This document shows, one piece after another, positions 45,047 through 54,213 of a stretch of DNA of 64,000 nucleotides (position 1 is the stretch's first letter; each line of letters begins with the position of its first letter). A program made the translations under genes and the position numbers. The stretch spans positions 1 through 64,000 of the forward strand of contig JBBAFU010000004.1 of the NCBI GenBank assembly GCA_041655275.1. Reading direction: 5' to 3'. The notes under the pieces were generated by a model. That model was not told the DNA's origin and ran no database searches. It saw only the letters and a program-made list of their open reading frames with translations. This DNA is from JAJYRX01 sp041655275 (lineage in GTDB: Bacteria > Pseudomonadota > Gammaproteobacteria > Burkholderiales > Burkholderiaceae_B).

Positions 45047-45251
45047 CTATCCGCCGCGCCCCGCTCGCCATCCCAGCAAAAAATCAGCCGCCATTGCTGA
45101 TTGACGCGAATTGAATAAACCCGGCCAAATTGCCACGAAGCTTCTCAAAATGATTACTGAGCGGTATCCGCAAATCCTGATCGCTTATGGCATCATCGAT
45201 CATCTGGAGCTTACGAAACAAACGCGACTCAGGATCTTGCGTGAACGTATG
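45022..45251 (-). pseudogene. higB: HigB-type toxin remnant with a frameshift
   Basis: Reading the minus strand in two frames gives DPESRLFRKLQMIDDAISD then LRGNLAG, and, after a one-base shift at about 45113-45118, YSIRVNQQWRLIFCWDGE and SIYLDNHSY. These are the ordered parts of a HigB/RelE-type mRNA interferase. One T appears lost in a TTTATT stretch. The N-terminus is also missing. With the damaged antitoxin, the whole module is inactive. The flank 45252-45375 holds nothing I can support. Confidence 0.7.
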
Positions 45252-45375
45252 TCATCCTTGAAAAAAGCCTGAAGCCAGCCATCCCGAAATCCCGTTATCA
45301 CAGCCGCCCCCCGGAATGCCCTACTGTACCACTCTGCGGGTCAAAAACAATGGGAAGGCATTCAATACGCTCTCC

Positions 45376-46308
45376 TCAATACCCCCTACCCATCGTCACA
45401 CGCCCCGAAACCGCTTCTCCCGCAAGAAAGGCTCGGATCTTGTCGGCCGTCTGACGCACGCTCACATCCCGGATGCTGGATGCAGAGATATGGGGCGTAA
45501 CGGTAATCCGGGGGTGGGCCCAGAACGGATGGGGTTCCGGCAGGGGCTCCTCGGTGAAGGCGTCGAGCGTAGCCTGCTGGATATGGCCTTCATCGAGCAT
45601 TGCGAGCAAGTCGGCTTCGACCAGATGCTCGCCGCGCCCCATGTTGATGATGCAGGCGGACGGCAGCAACTGGGCGAAGGTGTCCCGGCAGAGGATGCCG
45701 CGTGTCTGGGGCGTAAGCGGCAGGGTATTGATCAGCACGCGGCTGCGCGACAGAAACTCATCAAACTGCCCGTCGCCTGCAAACGTCTGGATGCCATCCA
45801 GCGCCTTTGCACTGCGCGACCAGCCGGCCACCGGGTAGTCCAGGGCGGCAAGCGCCTGTGCCACACGACTGCCCATCACGCCCAGACCCAGTACACCCAC
45901 CGGCCATTCCTGGCGCTGGATGTGCGGCAGCCGATCCCAGCGCCGCGCCTGCTGCTGATCGATATAGGCGTCGAAATGACGCGAGGCGCGCACCACGGCC
46001 CAGATGGCGTATTCGGCCATCTGCACCGCCATGCCGGCATCTTCCAGACGATAGATGGCGACGCGGTCCGTGAGGCCCGGACGCTGCAGGATGGCGTCGA
46101 CACCCGCACCCAGATTGAAGACTGCACGCAGCTTGCGCTCCCGCTCGAAGAAGAATTCGGGCGGATTCCACACAATCGCGAGTTCGCTGCCGTGAGCCCC
46201 ACCGGAATCGTCCCAGGGAACAATTTCGTGCTCGGGCAAAGCGGCCTGCAGGGGTCTGATCCATACCTGCGGATCAGGCGTGGTAGCGGAGGCGAAAGGG
46301 ATCTTCAT
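45376..46308 (-). CDS. D-isomer-specific 2-hydroxyacid dehydrogenase (GhrA-like)
   Basis: A 310-residue enzyme of the glyoxylate/hydroxypyruvate reductase A group. The NAD(P) motif is VLGLGVMGSRVAQAL (about 140-155); catalytic Arg, Glu and His are in INMGRGEHLVEADLL, EPLPEPHPFW and TPHIS. Known members reduce glyoxylate and hydroxypyruvate. The ATG at 46308 is chosen as the family start MKIPFAS. It lies 17 bases after the aspartate-dehydrogenase-like gene, so the two are probably co-transcribed. Confidence 0.85.
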   Translation of the reverse strand: MKIPFASATTPDPQVWIRPLQAALPEHEIVPWDDSGGAHGSELAIVWNPPEFFFERERKLRAVFNLGAGVDAILQRPGLTDRVAIYRLEDAGMAVQMAEYAIWAVVRASRHFDAYIDQQQARRWDRLPHIQRQEWPVGVLGLGVMGSRVAQALAALDYPVAGWSRSAKALDGIQTFAGDGQFDEFLSRSRVLINTLPLTPQTRGILCRDTFAQLLPSACIINMGRGEHLVEADLLAMLDEGHIQQATLDAFTEEPLPEPHPFWAHPRITVTPHISASSIRDVSVRQTADKIRAFLAGEAVSGRVTMGRGY

Positions 46309-46325
46309 GCTTGTTTCGTAATTTT

Positions 46326-47129
46326 CTAGGTACCGACACTGAGGGGGGCATTCATCTTGCGCAACATGGCCATGACACTGAGCGCGGTGATGCGACCCGT
46401 TCGGGGATTGGCGGTGGGAACATTGCGTATTTCCATGGACAGACGGGCTGAATCCGATACCACCTCGACAGCGTGGTGGTTGTAGTCGATGGTTGGATCG
46501 GCCCACACTTCCAGACTGGTATTGTCCGGGCCCACACCGGCAAGCGATACGCTCACCGCTACGTTCAGATTGGCGGGAAAGCCCAGTGCCACCTCACGCG
46601 CCGTACCGGAGAAGATCATGGTGGGCTGCGTCAATGCCAAAAGATCAATGCCGTGTTTTTCCACATAGGGCGCCCCCTGGAATCCTCTGGGCGGCTTGCG
46701 CGACACCACCTTCACCGACTCGATACAGCCTTCGGCAGCCGCCAGGATGGCATCCAGCCCCAGGATTGCGCCTGTTGGCACCAGGATCTGCCCCTGATGT
46801 TCGCGCGCCAGCTCGATCAGCTCCGGCTGCAACAGCAGCGCGCTGCTGCTCAGTATGATGACTTTCTTGCCGGCCCGCAGGAAGGGAGAGGCAATGCCAG
46901 ACAGCAGAGTCGCAGGCGCGCATTCAATCACCACCTCGCAGTGGGGTTCAAGGCCATCCAGTGTCGTGAAGCGTGGCGGAGCACCGCCCCAATCGAAGGC
47001 GGGTGGTGCTTCCGGATTGCGCACACCCACGGCTGCAAGCTCGACACCGTCGATACCTTGCCGGATATGCTCGGCGATCGAGCGGCCAATGGCACCAAAG
47101 CCCGCAATACCCACTCTCGTATTTCCCAT
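46326..47129 (-). CDS. L-aspartate dehydrogenase family protein
   Basis: A 267-residue protein with N-terminal Rossmann motif VGIAGFGAIGRSIAEHI and the DUF108 C-terminal half, including GFPANLNVAVSVSLAG and ADPTIDYNHHAVEV, which carries the family's conserved His. The family oxidises or forms L-aspartate and, in some members, related amino acids. The start ATG at 47129 has AGGA before it; an ATG at 47147 is also open. Its neighbours are a hydroxyacid dehydrogenase, a LysR regulator and a Bug receptor, so a catabolic rather than NAD-synthesis role is likely. Confidence 0.85.
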   Translation of the reverse strand: MGNTRVGIAGFGAIGRSIAEHIRQGIDGVELAAVGVRNPEAPPAFDWGGAPPRFTTLDGLEPHCEVVIECAPATLLSGIASPFLRAGKKVIILSSSALLLQPELIELAREHQGQILVPTGAILGLDAILAAAEGCIESVKVVSRKPPRGFQGAPYVEKHGIDLLALTQPTMIFSGTAREVALGFPANLNVAVSVSLAGVGPDNTSLEVWADPTIDYNHHAVEVVSDSARLSMEIRNVPTANPRTGRITALSVMAMLRKMNAPLSVGT

Positions 47130-47247
47130 CAGCGATATTCCTGTCATACGAAGTGCATGGCGCCCCGTCGGGGCATCGAGAACTCATTCTAGGAAAGAAC
47201 CGGCGCCGACAACAAACGAGTTGTTGTCACCCCGTGCATTAGATCCG

Positions 47248-48210
47248 CTAATGCCTTGCGGTCCGCTGCGCCTCCTCCAGCAACCACTGGCGAAACGCCT
47301 GGACAGCCACCGCCTTGCGCGAACCCGCGTGTGTGAGCAGATAATAATCACCTGCGCTGGGAACGGGCTCCAGGCCGTCGGGCAGGATCACGACCAGCTC
47401 GTTGCGCCCCGGATAATGCTCCAGCAGGATGTCCGGCACCAGGGCGATACCCTTTTGCTCCAGCGCTGCACCCAGCGAGACATAGAAGTGCCCGTATTCA
47501 GGTGCGTCGCCGTCGGGAAGATAGTGCACGCCGCAGGCACCCAGCCAGTGTTGCCATGCCTTGGGCCGGCTCGAAGTATGAATCAGACGGGTTTTCGCAA
47601 AATCCGAAGCCTGCGTGATAGCCGGTTGCGTGGCATACCACCGGCGCGACGCCACCGGCACCATCACGTCCGGAAACAGCAGGTCGGCTTCGATGTCATC
47701 CCACTTTTCCAGCAGCACCAGGTCGATGGCAGGTGCCGTTCCGGGATAGTGCTTGCCCGGCAGTCGCCCCACGCGCAAGGCGACATCGATACTGTCGGAA
47801 TGGATGTCCACCGGACGGATGTCGGAAACCACACGCACCTCTATACCCGGCTGCTGCGAGGAGAATCCTGCCAGGCGCGGCATGAGCCAGAGTATGGCGA
47901 TGGTGGGCAGGGTATTGACGATCAGCGTCTGCGGCTGATTGGGCGCAATAATGGCATCGACCGCCTTCTCGAAACCATCGAGCAGCTGGCCGCAGGCGCC
48001 ATGGAAGGTTTCGCCGGCCGGGGTCAGCTCGATATGACGGGCATGACGCACGAACAATGGTATCTTCAGGAAGGACTCCAGCTTGCGGATCTGCAGGCTG
48101 ATTGCCCCCTGGGTCACGTGCAGCTCCTCGGCTGCCCGGGTGAAGGAGAGGTGCCTGGCGACCACCTCGAAATACCGGGTGGCCAGCAGGGGTGGCAATC
48201 GTCGGCTCAT
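47248..48210 (-). CDS. LysR-family regulator (GcvA-like)
   Basis: A 320-residue LysR protein: helix-turn-helix with HLSFTRAAEELHVTQGAISLQIR (about 20-42) and an effector domain of the GcvA/AmpR subgroup type. It is divergent from the Bug receptor and upstream of the aspartate-dehydrogenase-like gene on the same strand, placed to control both. The 137-base gap to the receptor holds the likely operator, but I do not see a clear T-N11-A site. Confidence 0.87.
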   Translation of the reverse strand: MSRRLPPLLATRYFEVVARHLSFTRAAEELHVTQGAISLQIRKLESFLKIPLFVRHARHIELTPAGETFHGACGQLLDGFEKAVDAIIAPNQPQTLIVNTLPTIAILWLMPRLAGFSSQQPGIEVRVVSDIRPVDIHSDSIDVALRVGRLPGKHYPGTAPAIDLVLLEKWDDIEADLLFPDVMVPVASRRWYATQPAITQASDFAKTRLIHTSSRPKAWQHWLGACGVHYLPDGDAPEYGHFYVSLGAALEQKGIALVPDILLEHYPGRNELVVILPDGLEPVPSAGDYYLLTHAGSRKAVAVQAFRQWLLEEAQRTARH

Positions 48211-48347
48211 CGGCGACTCGGAAGAAAATCTGCTGGGGAACGTCAGACATCAGTTTAACTGATGGCGATCATTACATAAAATCGCTTGTCTGGACGCAGA
48301 TGCGCTCACTAAGATTGAGGCGACCAATTATATGAACGGTGGAGACC

Positions 48348-49340
48348 ATGACCCATTCCAAGATTATGAAGACCCGTGTGCGCCAGATCCTGACGGGCGG
48401 CGCCCTGCTGGCCACCCTGGCATTTTCAGCAGGCGTCCATGCCTGGCCCGACCGGCCCATCAAGATGATAGTGCCCTTCCCGGCCGGGGGCATCAATGAT
48501 GTTGTCGGCCGTCTGACCGCATCCTACCTTCAGGAAGAACTGGGCGTCAGCGTGGTGGCCGACAACCGCACCGGTGCCGGCGGCACCATCGGCACGGCAC
48601 TGGCGGCGGAAAGCACTCCGGACGGATACACCATCCTGCTGGGGGCCAGCAGCACCATCGCAACCGCACCCGGCCTGTATCGCAACCTGGCCTACTCCCC
48701 GCTGAAGAGCTTCGAGGCTGTCGGCGGCATAGGCGCTACAGCCAGCGTCATCGTCGTTGCGAGCGATTCGAAGTGGACGGCATTCGGTGATCTGGTCCAG
48801 CCCGACGGGCAGGACACCAGTGAAATCAACTACGGATCGGCCGGCCCGGGAACCAGCCACCACATCAAGACGGAAACGCTCAAGCTGCGCACGGGCGCCA
48901 AGTGGACGCACGTGCCCTACCGGGGTGGCGCTCCCGCCATGACCGATCTCATCGGCGGCCAGATCGACTTCCTTACCGAGCCTCTGCCCACAGCCGTCAA
49001 CTATATCCAGTCCGGGCGTGTCCGTCCGCTGGCCGTGACCACCGCCGAACGCTCGGCATCCCTGCCGGACGTCCAGACCCTGGAGGAGCTGGGCATCGAG
49101 AACTTCGACGCCTCGCTGTGGTTTGGCATTTTCGTGCCCGCCGGTGTCGATGGCGAGATCACGGACAAGCTGGCGCAGGCCATGCAGCGCATCTTCGCCC
49201 GAGAGGATGTGAAGAAAGACTTCAACGAGCGCGGCCTGATCACTTTTTCCGGCAACCGGGAGGACTTCAAGGCTTTTGTCGTCTCCGAAATCAAGGTATG
49301 GGGCGATGCCATCCAGCAGGCAAAGATCCGTATCGAATGA
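48348..49340 (+). CDS. Bug/TctC-family periplasmic solute receptor
   Basis: A 330-residue protein with a signal peptide (about 1-31, cleavage near VHA) and the Bug start WPDRPIKMIVPFPAGGINDVV plus DNRTGAGGTIGTALA. The ATG at 48348 has GGAG before it; a GTG at 48339 and an ATG at 48366 are also open. No TctA/TctB is beside it. With the divergent LysR and the two dehydrogenases it may serve uptake of an amino- or hydroxy-dicarboxylate. Confidence 0.85.
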   Translation: MTHSKIMKTRVRQILTGGALLATLAFSAGVHAWPDRPIKMIVPFPAGGINDVVGRLTASYLQEELGVSVVADNRTGAGGTIGTALAAESTPDGYTILLGASSTIATAPGLYRNLAYSPLKSFEAVGGIGATASVIVVASDSKWTAFGDLVQPDGQDTSEINYGSAGPGTSHHIKTETLKLRTGAKWTHVPYRGGAPAMTDLIGGQIDFLTEPLPTAVNYIQSGRVRPLAVTTAERSASLPDVQTLEELGIENFDASLWFGIFVPAGVDGEITDKLAQAMQRIFAREDVKKDFNERGLITFSGNREDFKAFVVSEIKVWGDAIQQAKIRIE

Positions 49341-49383
49341 ACCGGACATTCTCACGTTGCACTGACAGTGCACCAACAACTGC

Positions 49384-49412
49384 TTGCATAGCAGAAAAAT
49401 ATAGTGCATAAT
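49384..49412 (+). promoter_or_regulatory. Promoter for the tRNA-Ala/Glu/Asp array
   Basis: TTGCAT (49384-49389) and CATAAT (49407-49412) are separated by 17 bases, and the tRNA-Ala gene starts 27 bases downstream of the -10. Confidence 0.6.
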
Positions 49413-49438
49413 CTCGCTTTCGCTGGACAGCGGTCCAT

Positions 49439-49514
<76 letters not shown>

Positions 49515-49582
49515 TCGCACCGGCAATACAGTGAAAGCTGTACCAGGAAGTTTATGGTATAGTCTCGCACGCTTATGTTCAG

Positions 49583-49658
49583 GTCCCCTTCGTCTAGAGG
49601 CCTAGGACACTGCCCTTTCACGGCGGCAACAGGGGTTCGAATCCCCTAGGGGACGCCA
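49583..49658 (+). tRNA. tRNA-Glu (anticodon TTC)
   Basis: A 76-base tRNA: acceptor GTCCCCT pairs with AGGGGAC, anticodon loop CTTTCAC (TTC), T-loop GTTCGAATC, encoded CCA. It follows tRNA-Ala by 68 bases. Confidence 0.97.
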
Positions 49659-49691
49659 CCTTCTTGTGGCAACTTCTTGTAGTAACTACCA

Positions 49692-49768
49692 GGAGCGGTA
49701 GTTCAGTTGGTTAGAATACCGGCCTGTCACGCCGGGGGTCGCGGGTTCGAGTCCCGTCCGCTCCGCCA
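49692..49768 (+). tRNA. tRNA-Asp (anticodon GTC)
   Basis: A 77-base tRNA: acceptor GGAGCGG pairs with CCGCTCC, anticodon GTC in the loop CTGTCAC, T-loop GTTCGAGTC, encoded CCA. Last of the array. Confidence 0.97.
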
Positions 49769-49776
49769 GATTCCAG

Positions 49777-49815
49777 AAAACGCCTGAAGCCGGAATGGCC
49801 TCAGGCGTTTTCTTT
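49777..49815 (+). terminator. Terminator of the tRNA array
   Basis: Arms AAAACGCCTGA and TCAGGCGTTTT, extended by AGGCC/GGCCT-like pairing, followed by CTTTT. It ends the tRNA-Ala/Glu/Asp transcript before nosR. Confidence 0.88.
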
Positions 49816-49869
49816 TCGTGCATCCGCCTCGCACATGCGCGTACCGCCCATTACACATCACCGTACCCC

Positions 49870-49883
49870 TTGATTATTGTCAA
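49870..49883. promoter_or_regulatory. FNR/Dnr-type site upstream of nosR
   Basis: TTGATTATTGTCAA matches the consensus TTGAT-N4-ATCAA at all but one position. It lies 102 bases before the nosR start, where an anaerobic activator (FNR, Anr, Dnr or Nnr type) would act. This fits oxygen- or NO-controlled expression of the nos genes. Confidence 0.7.
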
Positions 49884-49984
49884 TACGAAGAAACCCTAGA
49901 TCACTGTAATCTGATTGACATCAAGATTCGATGCGGTGGCCGACCATTGTGGGTCGCCGGCATCCAGGGAGTCACGGTACGGCC

Positions 49985-52237
49985 ATGTACATCGACAGAA
50001 ACATCCAACCCGCCGCCATCCTGCTGTGCGCGCTGCTGCTTCTGCTGTCCCTGTGGTCCGGCCGGGCACCGGCGGCAAACCTGGGAGGCTTTCTCGCCGA
50101 CACGCCGGTCGCGGAAATCTTTCCCGGCGCGGATCGCATCACGCCTCCCGAAGATCCCGGCTTTCCGGTGGCGACCGCCTGGTCGGGCAGCAAGGCCCTG
50201 GGCCACGTCTTCCTGAATTCAGACTTCGTCAATGCGGCGGGCTACTCGGCCAAGCCCATCCATATCCTCGTGGGCATGGCCAACGATGGCGAACTGGTCG
50301 GCCTGAAGCTGGTGCAGCATGATGAGCCCATCGTGCTCATCGGCATTGCCATCAGCCGTATCCATGCCTTCATCGAAGGCTATCTTGGTCTGAATTTCAT
50401 CAAGAACCCGCCGCGAAGCCGCATGGAGCCGCCGGTCGACATCATCAGCGGTGCAACGGTCACACTCATGGTGATCGGCGACACCATCACGCGCTCCTCC
50501 ATGATCGTCGCGCAACGCCTGCACGATGCGAGCGCATCCCGCGCTGCCGCCGCTCCCGAGCCGGCGCGCATCAATACCGAACTCGTGGAGGTACGCAGCT
50601 GGCAGGCGCTGCTGGACGAGGGCGCCGTGCGCCGCCTGGAACTCAGCGTCGGCGAAGTGAACGCGGCGTTTGCACAATCCGGCAATCCGGCTGCGGCCGA
50701 ACATCCCGAATCGGATGACCCCGACGACAATTTCATCGACATGGTGGTGGCCCAGGTGAGCGTACCCAGTATAGGGCGCAGTCTTCTGGGCGAGGCATTG
50801 TGGAACCAGATCCAGACACGCCTGGCCCCGGGGCAGCAGGCCATCCTGGTGGCGGGCAATGGGGCCTACTCCTTCAAGGGCTCAGGCTATGTGCGTGGCG
50901 GCATCTTCGATCGCATCGAGGTCCTGCAGGGCCCCCAGGGTTTCCGTTTTCGTGACCGCAATCACCGGCGTCTGGCCGACCTGATGGCCGAAGGATCACC
51001 ATCCTTTCGTGAAGTGGCCCTGTTCACGGTGCCGGAAGACCAGGTTTTCGAGGCCGCCGAGCCCTGGCGCCTGCAGCTGCTGGTGCAGCGCACGCTATCG
51101 GTTCAGGAAAAAGCCTTCATGAGCTTTGACCTGGACTATCGCATCCCCGACCGCTATCTGATCCTGCCCGCCGTCGCCGAGACGCCTGCCGCAAGCACGG
51201 CTCCAGCCACCGGCCCCGCCATTGGCCTGGACGATGAGTCCGCCCTGTGGCAGCACCTGTGGCGCGCCAAGATGGTGCAGGTGGGTGTCCTGCTGTTCGC
51301 GCTCCTCATTCTCACATCGGTTTTCTTCTTCCAGAACTGGTTCGCCCGCCACCCGGTGTTCTATACACGTTTTCGCATCGCCTACCTGATGTTCACCCTG
51401 TTCTGGCTGGGCGGCTATTGTGTGGCCCAGCTGTCGGTGGTGAACGTCCTCACCTTCACCCACGCCCTGCGCACCGGCTTTCACTGGGAGTACTTCCTGA
51501 TGGATCCGGTCGTCTTCGTGCTCTGGTGCGCAACGGCGGTTTCCGGCCTGCTGTGGAACCGGGGAGCCTTCTGCGGCTGGCTGTGCCCTTTTGGCGCACT
51601 CCAGGAGCTCACGAACAAGCTCGCGCGACGCCTCGGCCTGCGCCAGATCCGTGTTGCCTTCGGGATTCACGAGCGTCTGGCGGCGCTCAAGTACGTGATC
51701 TTCCTGGCGCTCTTCGCTTTCTCGCTGTACGACCTGGGCTTCGCCGAACGCATGTCGGAAGTGGAACCGTTCAAGACCAGCATCATCCTGCGCTTCATGC
51801 GCGAATGGCCCTACGTACTGTTCGCAGTTGCCGTGCTGGCGGCCGGCCTGTTCATCGAGCGCTTCTACTGCCGCTATCTGTGTCCGCTGGGTGCGGCGCT
51901 GGCCATTCCCGCACGCCTGCGCCTGTTCGACTGGCTGCGACGCTACAAGGAATGCGGCAATCCCTGCCAGCGCTGTGCTATCGAATGCCCGGTCGAGGCC
52001 ATCCATCCCGAAGGTCATATCAACCCCAACGAATGCATACAGTGCCTGAACTGTCAGGTGCTGTACCACCACAAGGAAAAATGTCCGCACCTGATCAAGA
52101 AGTATGCCCGGCGTGTACGCAAGCCGGCACCCGATCAGGCGGGAATCCAGGCCAGGCCGGGCGCACGTGTCATCGCACGTGTGGCGGCATCCGTACCCGA
52201 CCCGACCGAACCCGGCATCGGCACACCCGCAACATGA
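49985..52237 (+). CDS. nosR: NosR, electron donor/regulatory flavoprotein for N2O reductase
   Basis: A 750-residue membrane protein. A signal peptide precedes a periplasmic FMN-binding domain (SGATVTL at about 156, the covalent FMN threonine motif), followed by six membrane helices and cytoplasmic CGWLCPFG motifs and a C-terminal pair of cysteine clusters (CGNPCQRCAIECP and CIQCLNC). It passes electrons to NosZ and supports its expression. The start ATG at 49985 begins the signal peptide; the frame is open further upstream. First gene of the nos run, 57 bases before nosZ. Confidence 0.95.
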   Translation: MYIDRNIQPAAILLCALLLLLSLWSGRAPAANLGGFLADTPVAEIFPGADRITPPEDPGFPVATAWSGSKALGHVFLNSDFVNAAGYSAKPIHILVGMANDGELVGLKLVQHDEPIVLIGIAISRIHAFIEGYLGLNFIKNPPRSRMEPPVDIISGATVTLMVIGDTITRSSMIVAQRLHDASASRAAAAPEPARINTELVEVRSWQALLDEGAVRRLELSVGEVNAAFAQSGNPAAAEHPESDDPDDNFIDMVVAQVSVPSIGRSLLGEALWNQIQTRLAPGQQAILVAGNGAYSFKGSGYVRGGIFDRIEVLQGPQGFRFRDRNHRRLADLMAEGSPSFREVALFTVPEDQVFEAAEPWRLQLLVQRTLSVQEKAFMSFDLDYRIPDRYLILPAVAETPAASTAPATGPAIGLDDESALWQHLWRAKMVQVGVLLFALLILTSVFFFQNWFARHPVFYTRFRIAYLMFTLFWLGGYCVAQLSVVNVLTFTHALRTGFHWEYFLMDPVVFVLWCATAVSGLLWNRGAFCGWLCPFGALQELTNKLARRLGLRQIRVAFGIHERLAALKYVIFLALFAFSLYDLGFAERMSEVEPFKTSIILRFMREWPYVLFAVAVLAAGLFIERFYCRYLCPLGAALAIPARLRLFDWLRRYKECGNPCQRCAIECPVEAIHPEGHINPNECIQCLNCQVLYHHKEKCPHLIKKYARRVRKPAPDQAGIQARPGARVIARVAASVPDPTEPGIGTPAT

Positions 52238-52294
52238 CCATGCGCCGATATCGTTACGGGCAATCCTTGCCCAACTTACTGAAGGGAGCTTTTC

Positions 52295-54199
52295 ATGTCT
52301 GAACAGGAAAACAAGCCGCACGGCATGAGCCGGCGCGGATTTCTGGGAACTGCCGTGGCCTCGGGTGGTGCGGGCCTTCTGGCAGGCACACGCACGAGCG
52401 AAGTGCTCGCCCAGAAGAAGAACGCGCCAAGGCCGACCGATCACGTCGAGCCCGGCGATCTGGATGAATACTATGCGTTCAGCTCCGGCGGGCAATCCGG
52501 CGAAGTCCGCATCCTGGGCATGCCTTCGATGCGCGAGCTCATGCGCATCCCCGTCTTCAACTATTGCGGTGCCACGGGCTGGGGCCGCACAAACGAGAGT
52601 CGCAAGATCCTGACCGAAGGCATGACCGAGGAGACGCTGCGCCATCTGGCCGACAAGGGCGGCATCTTCATGAACGGCGATCTGCATCATCCGCACATGT
52701 CATTCACCGACGGCACCTATGACGGCCGCTACATCTTCGTGAACGACAAGGCGAACACGCGCGTGGCGCGCATCCGCTGCGACGTGATGAAGACCGACAA
52801 GATCATCGAAATCCCCAATGTGTCCGGGGTGCACGGCCTGCGCCCGCAGCGCTATCCGCGCACCGGCTATGTGTTTGCCAATGGCGAGCACATCGTGCCC
52901 ATGCCCAACGACGGCTCCGTGGTCAGCGATGACAATACCCAGTACTGGACGGCCTTCACGGCCATTGACGGCGACACCATGGAGATCGCCTGGCAGGTAC
53001 TGGTGGATGGCAACCTGGACAATATGGATGCCGACTACCAGGGCAAGTACGCCTTTTCCACCTGCTACAACTCCGAAAAGGGCTTCAACGTCCAGGAGAT
53101 GTCGGCCAATGAGCAGGACTGGGCGGTGGTCTTCGACATCAAGGCCATCGAGGATGCCATCGAGAAAGGCGAGTACAAGGAGATGAATGGCGTGCGCATG
53201 GTGGATGGTCGCCATGGCTCGCGCTTCACGCGCTACATCCCGGTACCGAACTCGCCTCATGGCTGCAATGCCGCACCGGATGGCATCCATATCGTCTTCA
53301 ACGGCAAGCTCTCGCCCACGGTCACGGTAATCGATGTGCGCAAGCTGGACGACCTGTTCGCCGGCAAGATCAGCGAGCGCGATTGCGTGGTTGCCGAGCC
53401 GCAGCTGGGCCTCGGCCCCCTGCATACCGCTTTTGACGGCCGCGGCAACGCTTACACCACACTGTTCATCGACAGCCAGATGGTGAAATGGAACATCGAC
53501 GCCGCCCGGCGTGCCTACCAGGGTGAGGATGTGGACCCCATACTGGACAAGCTGGATGTCCACTACCAGCCGGGCCACAACCATAGCACCATGGGCGAAA
53601 CGCGCGAGGCCGACGGCCGCTGGCTGGTGTCGCTGAACAAGTTCTCCAAGGACCGCTTCCTGAATGTGGGACCGCTCAAGCCCGAAAACGATCAGCTCAT
53701 CGATATTTCCGGTGACAAGATGCGTCTGGTGCACGATGGCCCCAGCTTTGCCGAACCTCATGACATGCTGCTGGTGCACCGCTCCAAGGTAAACCCGGTG
53801 AGCGTGTGGGAGCGTGATGACCCCATGTGGGCCGACGCCCGCGCCATGGCGGAGAAGGACGGCGTTGATCTGGAATCGGCCGGCGAGATCATCCGCGACG
53901 GCAACAAGGTGCGCGTCTACATGATCTCGATCGCGCCGGTGTTCAGCCTCAACAAGATCGAGGTGAACGAGGGCGACGAGGTGACCATCGTCATCACCAA
54001 CATGGACCAGATCGAAGATCTGACGCACGGCTTCACGCTCGATCGTCATGGCATCGCCATGGAAATCGCGCCCCAGGCCACGGCTTCCGTCACCTTCACG
54101 GCCGACCGGCCCGGCGTGCACTGGTACTACTGTCAGTGGTTCTGCCATGCCCTGCACATGGAGATGTCGGGCCGGCTCATCGTCCACCCCAAGGCCTGA
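52295..54199 (+). CDS. nosZ: Nitrous oxide reductase NosZ (Tat-exported, clade I type)
   Basis: A 634-residue periplasmic copper enzyme that reduces N2O to N2. It has a Tat signal (SRRGFLG at 12-18), the beta-propeller with CuZ histidines (for example NGDLHHPHMS and HNHS segments), and the C-terminal CuA cupredoxin domain with C613-QWF-C617-HAL-H621-x2-M624. A twin-arginine signal is the mark of clade I enzymes. The ribosome site AAGGGAG precedes the ATG. The length matches the family. Confidence 0.97.
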   Translation: MSEQENKPHGMSRRGFLGTAVASGGAGLLAGTRTSEVLAQKKNAPRPTDHVEPGDLDEYYAFSSGGQSGEVRILGMPSMRELMRIPVFNYCGATGWGRTNESRKILTEGMTEETLRHLADKGGIFMNGDLHHPHMSFTDGTYDGRYIFVNDKANTRVARIRCDVMKTDKIIEIPNVSGVHGLRPQRYPRTGYVFANGEHIVPMPNDGSVVSDDNTQYWTAFTAIDGDTMEIAWQVLVDGNLDNMDADYQGKYAFSTCYNSEKGFNVQEMSANEQDWAVVFDIKAIEDAIEKGEYKEMNGVRMVDGRHGSRFTRYIPVPNSPHGCNAAPDGIHIVFNGKLSPTVTVIDVRKLDDLFAGKISERDCVVAEPQLGLGPLHTAFDGRGNAYTTLFIDSQMVKWNIDAARRAYQGEDVDPILDKLDVHYQPGHNHSTMGETREADGRWLVSLNKFSKDRFLNVGPLKPENDQLIDISGDKMRLVHDGPSFAEPHDMLLVHRSKVNPVSVWERDDPMWADARAMAEKDGVDLESAGEIIRDGNKVRVYMISIAPVFSLNKIEVNEGDEVTIVITNMDQIEDLTHGFTLDRHGIAMEIAPQATASVTFTADRPGVHWYYCQWFCHALHMEMSGRLIVHPKA

Positions 54200-54213
54200 A
54201 ATAGAGGACACCC

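Noticed and set aside
49911..49926. TTGACATCAA before nosR as a second FNR site
   Set aside because: The half-sites are only two bases apart, so the spacing does not fit FNR or Dnr; the site at 49870 does.
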